Origin: Corylus avellana
Lineage: Eukaryota; Streptophyta; Magnoliopsida; Fagales; Betulaceae
Direction of reading: 5' to 3'
DNA length: 64,000 nucleotides
Assembly (NCBI RefSeq): GCF_901000735.1
Contig: NC_081542.1
Span: 27,543,093 to 27,607,092, forward strand
Made by a program: the position numbers and the translations under genes. Below, one piece after another: positions 55,921-64,000 of the stretch (position 1 is the stretch's first letter; each line of letters begins with the position of its first letter). Under the pieces are notes generated by a model. The model was given only the letters and a program-made list of their open reading frames with translations, searched no databases and was not told where the DNA came from.

Positions 55921-58230
55921 GGTCATACCTGATCCACTGTCGACCGACGATCGCACCATCGCAACGGGTGGGGAAGCGTTGTCTGGTGGGGTGTGCAACC
56001 GCATCAGTTCCTCGAGTTGGCGGAAACGGGCATCAAACCTTGCCTGATGTTCAGCCTCCTGTTCAGCTACCTGTCGAGCTACCCGCGCATTGTTCTCAAC
56101 CATCTGCTCCGCCACTTGCTGAGCTACCCGCGCATTGTTCTCGGCCAACAACGCATCTATCTCTTCCTTGTGCTTCGCCCTCTCCGCCTCAAGCGCTCTA
56201 TCAAGTGTGTCTTGTGATATCGTGGAGTACCTGGCGTTTTCTGACCGTGCCTATGACGGTGTATAGTATGAGCGTATGGTCCCCCACACAGGCAGAATAT
56301 TTGGTCCAGCCATCCGAACCCTACCGGCATACTCAGGCTTATTTCCAATTGCCTGGTCAAATGCGTCGTTTGGCGCCCACCTTATCGTTCCCTCTGTGAT
56401 GCTAGACGATGCAGCAGGGTCGGTGGGTATAAGCTCCTTCATTCGTTCCTGTTTGTCACATTAATTATTGAGTCAGTGGGGCGCACAACTGTTAATCAGA
56501 AATAATTTATCAAATATACAAGCAAAACAATATATGAAAGGTGAGTAGTAACATACACATCTCTCCTTCACAATATCATTCGGATATGAACCGTTCTTCT
56601 TCGTGTGTGAACGGACGTAATTTTGTGCACGAGTAGGTTGATGGCCCAAACGTTCGGCCTGCAGATAAAATAGGACATACATATACCATATTAATATATC
56701 AAATGATGACATGTACGTTCACATCTATAAGTATAGGATAAATTACACACTTACCTCCTCATGTGTCAACCTGGCATAACTCTTTGATCCGGTGCAATGT
56801 GGTGAATCATTTAATGCTCGCAATCTCTTCATTTTCGCCGTATACTCCTACACAGTTAACACTTTTAATATGTTAATACTAACACAATTACAATTAATGA
56901 CACTACACAACACAAATAGTTTAACTCATGACCTACCCTATTCTCCTCCTGGGTACACCATCTCTCCAATAATATATCCAAGTCGACAGCATTGTACCCT
57001 CCAGCCTCTGTCCCCCCAGTCTTGCCCGTATAGTGTCTGGAGTATCTTCCTCGGTAATGGCACAAATTTTTTTAAGATCATGCCTCCAAGTCTGCAGCTT
57101 GGAGCCCATATCCCGAAATGCTTCATCCTTGATGGCTTCCAAGTTGTACTCGGGCGGGACGAAAAAGTATGCCTGCACAAGATCAACATTGATAAATTAA
57201 AAAAAATTTAAAATATGTGTATATGCATATAGATATAAACACACATATATATTTGCAACTTAGAGCGTATATATACATATATACATTACGAGTGTTTGAC
57301 ATATTATTAAAAAACATACCATCAAGGCGTCCCAAATATCATCCTTGGTACGGTCCGGAACCTTTGACCAATCGTCCGGTATTCGGACAAAATTTCCGCT
57401 CCTTACTATGTCCCCGGTCATCCGCCTAAACCTCACGGTGCTAAATCCAACGGGCTGGAATGATGCATTGTACTCTAGTATGATCCGTTTGCCGGGGGGG
57501 ACTCCCGGCCGCCTATGCGAGTCTAGAATGGTAAACACCTCAATAATGGTGTTTCCTTCAGAATCAGTACCTCACAAATTAAAAATTAGAAAGAAAAGTT
57601 ATTTCGAATTCAATATTAGCTAACATGTAAATTAAAACCTAATATGCACGACATTAGAGCATATACACTTACTTATGGTCCGGACCTGCCGAGGGCCTAA
57701 TCGGTCGCCGGGAGCAGGGTCGGTGGGCTGCAGGTCATCCGTGGCCTGTGCCCCACCAACCATGTCTTCCTGGGCCTGTGTCTCACTGTCCTCCATACCT
57801 GCTTTGTATTTTTTTAGAATGTTTAGAATTCTCTGAAATTGTAGTTGTAGTTAAATATAATTAATATTGCACCAATATAGTTAGAAATTTTCAAACTTAT
57901 GAATCTTTAAAAAAACAGCGAGCGTACCTGCGCTATGCTGGGTGTCTAGCTGCTCGACATCGCCCTCAGAACACTGTTGTAACTCGTTGTCCCAGTACGA
58001 ACCAATCCGATACCCCATCTGGGCCATGCCTGCCCAACTGTATGGAGCATGGACAGGGGTCTCCCCTCCCATAGTACCTGGAAGGACTGGTCGATATCCT
58101 TCCTGCATCCCTAGAAGCTGAGCAACGTCTTGTTGCTCGCTGTCATCAAGTTGGCCTGCCGGAGACCCAGGCGACATAGACTGCCGCACTACGGACGAGC
58201 CCCTGGGTGCTCTCTTCTTCCCCTAGTCAT
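55921..58230 (-). pseudogene. CACTA second protein, TNP1 / Transposase_24 type
   Basis: Several minus-strand exon-like blocks follow each other: 58189-57928 ('SPGSPAGQLDDSEQQDVAQL', donor 'gtacgct'), 57790-57670 ('MEDSETQAQEDMVGGAQATD', donor 'gtaagtg'), 57575-57320 ('RFRRMTGDIVRSGNFVRIP'), about 57180-56830 ('LDILLERWCTQEENR', '[12 protein letters not shown]'), 56700-56560 ('QNYVRSHTKKNGSYP'), 56440-56240 ('[18 protein letters not shown]') and 56240-55930 with repeated 'ENNARVA..QVAEQ' (coiled-coil-like). The order matches plant Transposase_24 proteins, which bind the subterminal repeats. Frame changes near 58200, 57000 and 56250 suggest decay, though exon structure is inferred without transcripts. 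Confidence 0.7.
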
Positions 58231-58621
58231 GGTACCCTGTGAAAAAACACCACAAACCCAATTAATTTTGTATACAATGTATGAAATATTCACTACCTTA
58301 AGTATGCATGACTCATAATGGTACATGGGATATATATTAGATTTTAGCAAATGCACAGCTTAATTAAGTGTGTTGACGTAATGTGCATGTAGTGAACAAC
58401 TACCAATCTAAACATAAATATAAAATTAATTATATTAATATATATACATACGCTTCGGTTGGATCTAAGTCGTGTCTGACGTATTCGATATGATCTTGTA
58501 GATCGTGATCAAAATTTCTGGGCAATATGAGAGGCTCACACTCGTGGTAATTGGCACATGAATCTTGATGTCCTTCACCCTGACCAACGTCGTATATGTT
58601 TCTAGGTTTGGTCGTTACTGC

Positions 58622-61600
58622 TCAAGCCCAATCTGGGCACCTATCATCTTGTACGTAAAATACCTGGTCAACTTGTGAAGTTAGCACATACGGCTCATCA
58701 GAAACTAGTTCTCCCGTGTGGACAAGGTTTTTGAAGTTGACAAGTACTATACCATACTCATCCACCTTGTACCCTTTGTCCCTGGTGTTGTCTGCCCAAT
58801 CACACCTAAACATTACGTACTTAGTCCTGTCGTAATACTCAACCTCAAGTATTTTCATTAACTTCCCGTAGTACGTGTCGCTATCAAGAGTCGGCACACA
58901 CACCCCGCTGTTCTGAGTCCTCTTTCCGGCATCAGATGCAATAGTGCGAAATAGCTTGCCGTTAACCACATATCTATTGTATCTGACTGCTGCCTCCCTC
59001 GGCCCTCTACAATGCATTACCAATTTGTCACCAAGTTCCTTCCTGGATCGCTCGTCCAATCGATCAACCTATGAATATATTACATACAATGGAAACGCAC
59101 GGTTACTAACTTTAGTTGATTTTAAAAAACATAGCACGCAAATAACTCCGACAATTGCTTTAGATAAACATCACATCATTCTTACGTAGTCACGGTACCA
59201 CTCACAGAACAAGTCATAATGTTGGGTTTCCAACTGAGCCTCTGTTGTTCATCCCCTATTGCATGATCGCCTAAGCGTATCCATGTGCATCCTACAATTT
59301 GAAATTATGTTAATTATAATTCAATACGAACAATATTGTCACAAGTTCATTGAGCATGCAAGGTGCGGGCAAAAGATCTCGACTTACGTCCACAATTGAT
59401 GAAACTCGTCCAAGTTGAACATAATATACCGGTGTATCTGTGTCATTGTGATTCGGTCGAGGCGGACTCGTGTTCCATTTCCCTTTTAACCATCCGGATT
59501 TCTTTGTATCCTATTGTGAAAGGTTGGTGTGTTCTCTAAATATCTCGAACAAAACGTCACCAACTCAATTGCTATGTAGCCCTCCGCAATGCAACCCTCA
59601 GGAGCCACTTTGTTGCGCACATTAGATTTGAATACTCCAAGGCTCCTAAATATGAACCAATACATACTTTCAGTTTAGTTAGTACTTGTCATGTATTGGC
59701 ACCTGAAACCAAAAAATGCAAGAATATCTGTAAACACATTTTACCTTTCTGCCGGATACATCCATCTATACTGTACTGGTCCATCGAGTCGGCATTCATG
59801 GATAAGATCCACGACCACATGAACCATACTCATAAAAAAGCTGGGGGGAAAAACCTGTTCCATCTTGCACAACGTGATACAGACGTCACACTGTAGTCGG
59901 TCAATATCTTGTTCGGTCAATGTTGTTGAACATAGGCACCTGAAGAATGTGGACATCTCAACATGAGGTCTAACCATGTTGCTTGGAAGTGATCCACGCA
60001 ATGCAATAGGTAGAAGCTGCTGCATCAGTACATGACTGTCATAACTCTTTAACCCCGATATCGTACGGTCCTTAAGTCGTATACAACGAGAAATGTTCGA
60101 GGCATATCCGTCGGGCATCCTTACATTTCGTAGCACTTTCAAAAAATGTGTTTTATCATCCTTGGACATCATGTGGGTAGCTTGTTGAATATAGGTCTTA
60201 CCATCCTGCGGGTCCACAAATGGATAAAGTATACGTCTCAAACCCATTTCTTGCAAATCTAAGCGGGCGCCGAGGTTGTCCTTTGTTTTCCCTGGAATGT
60301 CCAGTATTGTACCAAGTATGTTGTCCATCACGTTTTTCTCTATGTGCATAACATCAAGATTATGCCGCAATAAATTATCTTTCCAATACGGCAACCTAAA
60401 GAAAATACTTTTCTTCTTCCACACTACATGGCCAGTATTCGTCTTCTGCTTCTTTCTTTTTTTTTTCTCAGCCTCCCTTGCATGACCGGCGTTCTCATCC
60501 CCAAACACCATCCCTTCTAATTGGCTTATGACTTTATCTCCACTTGGCACATCAGGGGCACATTCTAGTTCTACGTTGCCGTCAAATGTGCTTTTGTTTC
60601 GTCTCCATGGATGATCCATGGGCAAGTATCGCCTGTGCCCCATATAACACCATTTATGGCCATGTTTTAACCATTTCGACCTTGTCGAGTTCATACAGCA
60701 AGGACATGCCTTCTCACCCTTGGTAGACCATCCAGACAAATCTGCATATGCTGGGAAGTCATTAATTGTCCACATCAACTGCGCTCGCATAACAAAATTA
60801 TTTTTCTTTGAGACGTCATATGTGCGTACCCCTACATTCCATAGTTCTTGTAACTCCTCAATTAAGGGTTGAAGGTAAACATCTATATCCATTCCAGGTG
60901 AATTTGGGCCCGGGATAATCAATGATAGTATAAAAGATGTCTGTTTCATGCACATCTAAGGAGGCAGGTTGTAGGGCACAACCATTACAGGCCAAGTGCT
61001 GTGAGATGTAGTCATGTTCCCAAATGGATTAAATCCATCCGAGGTTAGTCCGAGCCTTACATTCCTACTGTCCGATGAAAACTCCTGATGTAAGTTGTCG
61101 AATGACTTCCATGCTTCGCCATCGGCTGGATGCCTCAATACGCCGTCGTTAGTGCGGCCTTCTGCATGCCACCTCATAAAGCGTGCTGTATGTTCTGACA
61201 TAAACAACCTCTGTAGTCGTAGTATGAGTGGAAACCACCGCAACACCTTCACCGGACGTTTCTTGCCCGATGATATGGGTTGACCGTCCTCATCTAAATT
61301 GATTGCTTCCATCCATTTAGATTTTCCACATACGGTACATGAATCCAACTCTTTATTGCCCTTCCAGAATAGCATGCAGTCATTACGGCACGCTGGAATC
61401 TTCTCATACCCTAGTCCCATGTCTCGTAAAAACTTTTTCGCCTCATATGTATTAAACGGCAGAGTTTCACTAGTCTCGGGTAGCAACTGATTGATGAACT
61501 CTAGGAAAGCCGAGAAAATCGAGTTACTAAGTCCACCAACGCACTTCAAGTTGTACAGGTGAACAGTCGCACTTAGTTTGCTATGTTTTGTCCCAGTATG

Positions 61601-62083
61601 AAGTGGTTTCTCCGCCTTTTTAAATAGGTTGTAGTACTTTAGTGCGTTGCCTTCAGCGGCTTCTTCGGTCACAATTTCCTCACCCCCTTACTCCACGGCC
61701 TGAGGCTCACAATTGTCTTCCCTGACTACTTCGTGCATGCTGAATAAATCACGGAACATTCCGTGCATGTCTCCACCCTGATTTGCGCTTGCACCCGCAT
61801 CTGAGGCCTGGCGATTGGAATTAGACCCGGTATGAAGACCTTGTACATGCTTCTCACCGTGATAGAACCAAAGTGTGTATTCCGGCATCATTCCTTTTCC
61901 CCATGTCAAGTGGTTGAATACGAAACCCGGCGGGTGGCGCCGGTTCTTTCAACAAACCTTACAAGGGCAATAGATGAATCCATCAGGGGTTCTACAGTTA
62001 CTAACTGCAAACTCCACAAACAATCTACATCCGTCTCTGTATTCCCTCGTACCCCTAGACTTTGTCATCCAACTCTTGTCCAT
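58622..62083 (-). pseudogene. CACTA TNP2-type transposase with three in-frame stops
   Basis: Minus strand. The start codon at 62083 opens the transposase-associated domain ('MDKSWMTKSRGTREY', 'YCPCKVC'). The same frame continues to 59741, through the transposase core ('GPNSPGMDIDVYLQPLIEEL', 'LDVMHIEKNVMDNILGT') and the DUF4218 region ('LPIALRGSLP', 'MEQVFPPSFF'). TGA at 61951-61949, TAA at 61690-61688 and TAG at 60958-60956 interrupt it. Later exons include about 59650-59480 ('GCIAEGYIAIELVTFCSRYL') and 59059-58622 (DUF4216: 'RTQNSGVCVP', 'YYGKLMKILEV'). TNP2 would cut and move the element in the nucleus. The stops make a full protein impossible unless bypassed. Confidence 0.88.
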
Positions 62084-63780
62084 TTTTATCTACGTACATA
62101 AATTAGGAATAAATATATAAGACTTAAAAATTGCATACCTAAGTTCAAGCACATGCATGTATATAAACATAAACCGAAACCTAAATATTTGAACCACATT
62201 AAAAATATAAACCTATATATTCTCATATAGGTTTAAATTGTTTATGTCCAAAAATATATACATATTCATGCGTATCTACATTCATCCGTACCGAAGGGTG
62301 TATTTATAACCATTTTCTATTATAATTAATCTAGAAAAACCAAATAAAAAAAAAATACTTGATCCAAATTTAATCATTTTCTTTGGTGGAGACCCTAAAC
62401 AAATTAATTCTAGCTAGGTTATTTTATAAGGTTGTTCTAGTACATCTACAAAGCTAGGTTCGTTATGAGGACCCTAAATACAATAAATATAGCTTAAATG
62501 TCGTTAGACTTCGGCATTAATTAGTAGGTGATGACATGCATGGGTCATACAACTCTTTTGTTTGGTGTATTTATTTATTTTTTATATGATATATATAAAG
62601 GTTAAAAGAATTTTGAGTGTCTTGCAAATATGGTAAATGCTTTCGTAATATATATTTTTGGTCCGAACGTTTCTTGGGTTATTGACACATTAGATTAATT
62701 TCTTTCATATTAATCACAATTTTAACAAAATTCCAACTAGTTTTTAGGTAATATTAATTTTAATGCGTTATATTTCAACTTGAACAAGCTTATAAGTTCC
62801 TCAAATTAACCAAAACTTTAATCCGTTTTGTATGGTTTTTTTTGTTTGAAAAAATAATATATGTGGGATAGAATGAAGTAAGAATCGAATTGAATATATT
62901 TTGCAAGTGTTTTAGGTTATGTGTTTAATTATGATTAGATTTGTTAAAAAAACTCAAAACAAAAGTGTGAAAAAAAATAGTCTAAAAAACAAAGTCATGA
63001 CTTTTTACTTATTCATTTGAAGTCTCTCTAAGTTTGACAAGGATTGCACTTTTGCCAACTCTTTTTCCCGTTAAATCCATGTAATTCGGATTGAATCCTC
63101 GTGTGTGAATTTATAACTTACAAATTAATCCATAACGTTTATGGTTAAAAGAATATTAAAAAACACATTAACTTTGAATATTAATTAAACAAAGACTTAA
63201 ATTAAATCTCTATAAATATTATATGTCACCACGCACTACACGTACTTAATTAGAAGGTCAAACGATATTGAAATGAATGATAGATTAAAATTGACGTAAT
63301 ATGTTATAAATTCCTTACTAATAAGCCAACCTTTTCATTTAAACAAACCTACCAAAAAAAAAAAAAACAGAGCCACATTTAAAAAGCAATTATATTTTCA
63401 AACAAAAACCTACCTAGCATGAGAAACATCATTTTGCATGCATGTGCATGTCCAACGTACAATAAGTAATTAATTAATAGATATTCCAAAAAAGAAAAAA
63501 AATTTCACCTCATTTAGATGCTCACAAATACTCAATCCCGTACATTATTGAAACATCATGCGAATATATGACAAAATAAAACATAAAATTGATAAAACAA
63601 CACAATGTATATATATAATATATTCTGCAATATATATAAAATAATATTATAGATAATGCATATATTCTGCAATAATAGTTATAAAACAACACAATGCATA
63701 TATTCTGCAATAAAACAATATTATATATAAAATAAAACAATATTTATAGTTATAAAATAAAACAATATATATATATATAC
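62084..63780. other. AT-rich leader intron or spacer of TNP2
   Basis: No coding potential. Low G/C with microsatellite-like 'tatata' and 'ataaaacaatatt' repeats at 63600-63770. If 63780-64000 is the TNP2 leader exon, this stretch is its first intron. Confidence 0.45.
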
Positions 63781-64000
63781 TTGCAGGAGAGATGGAGGAG
63801 ATTGGCGGAGCAGATTCGGTCGGAGAATCGCCGGAGACGGCAACAGCGAAGTGGAGGTGGCCGCCGGAAATGGGGAGTGAGCTAGCTAGAGAGAGTGGTA
63901 CGTACTGCGCGCCAGCAGAGAGATAGAGCTGATTACAGAGAAAATGAAGGAGGAGCTAGAAGAAAATGAGGAAGAGTGAGGGAGGAGATAGAAGAAAATG
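63781..64000 (-). other. Possible 5' leader exon of the CACTA gene
   Basis: An abrupt change to G/C-rich sequence. Read on the minus strand it is CT-rich ('cttctatctcctccctcac', 'cggcggccacctccacttcg') like a plant 5' UTR, and ends 'tcctgcaa|gtatatat', a plausible splice donor. The plus strand has only a 45-codon frame from 63794. The window ends before any promoter or terminus. Confidence 0.4.

Larger units (their letters stand above)
53770..64000 (-). mobile_element. CACTA (En/Spm) DNA transposon, partial
   Basis: One terminus is at 53770 ('cactacaaaaaaa', the plant CACTA end). Next inside come subterminal repeats, a tandem array, a TNP1/Transposase_24-type gene and a TNP2-type gene, both on the minus strand. 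The opposite terminus is not in the window, so the element exceeds 10.2 kb. It is at least partly dead because its TNP2 frame has nonsense mutations. Confidence 0.9.

Overview
This is nuclear DNA from a flowering plant, almost certainly a eudicot; I cannot name the species. The evidence is plant-type aromatic amino acid decarboxylase (AAAD) genes, a split Mediator gene with plant introns, AT-rich intergenic DNA, and a dense mix of plant hAT, Mutator-like, Tourist-like, CACTA, Copia, LINE and SINE elements. Only four ordinary host genes are supported. Most of the window is transposon-derived.

Region 1 (1-32,910) is a local AAAD cluster. Three intact, intronless genes of 523-528 codons lie here: A (5194-6780, +), B (20939-22525, +) and C (25299-26870, -). 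Two truncated 3' relics (8691-8916 and 13594-14205) show that the array was once larger. All three proteins have the PLP lysine, but carry Phe where true plant decarboxylases carry Tyr in the catalytic loop. This predicts aromatic aldehyde synthase (phenylacetaldehyde / 4-hydroxyphenylacetaldehyde type) rather than amine formation. A and B also have an unusual Gln-Cys pair in the substrate pocket. Copy B is on a 4.4-kb contig between two 100-N gaps and differs from A at only two residues, so it may be a recent duplicate or an assembly or haplotype artefact. A and B have a fold-back element ending about 40 bp upstream of the TATA box and another fold-back downstream of the gene. Gene C is followed (27.2-30.4 kb) by a five-unit tandem array of roughly 0.44-0.6 kb repeats, bracketed by a 121-bp direct repeat.

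Region 2 (32.9-37.5 kb) is a nest of transposons (SINE, hAT within hAT, MITEs) set in decayed flank of the AAAD repeat unit.

Region 3 (about 37.6-50.9 kb) is one minus-strand gene for Mediator subunit 19 (MED19). Its short exons are spread over 11-13 kb. Its introns hold a solo Copia LTR with target duplication, an inverted duplication of a Copia 5' end, LINE fragments and a degenerate short-repeat block.

Region 4 (51.0-64.0 kb) has a short retroposon with a perfect 18-bp target duplication, an LTR-like stretch, and a CACTA (En/Spm) transposon that starts at 53,770 and runs off the window. The CACTA element encodes a TNP2-type transposase on the minus strand, broken by three in-frame stops but still in one frame through its N-terminal 2.3 kb, and a second protein of the Transposase_24/TNP1 type.

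I see no CRISPR array, rRNA or functional tRNA gene. I found no clear candidate for a wholly new system. The most biologically interesting features are the predicted switch to aldehyde synthesis, the altered pocket in A/B, and the way mobile elements have shaped their promoters.
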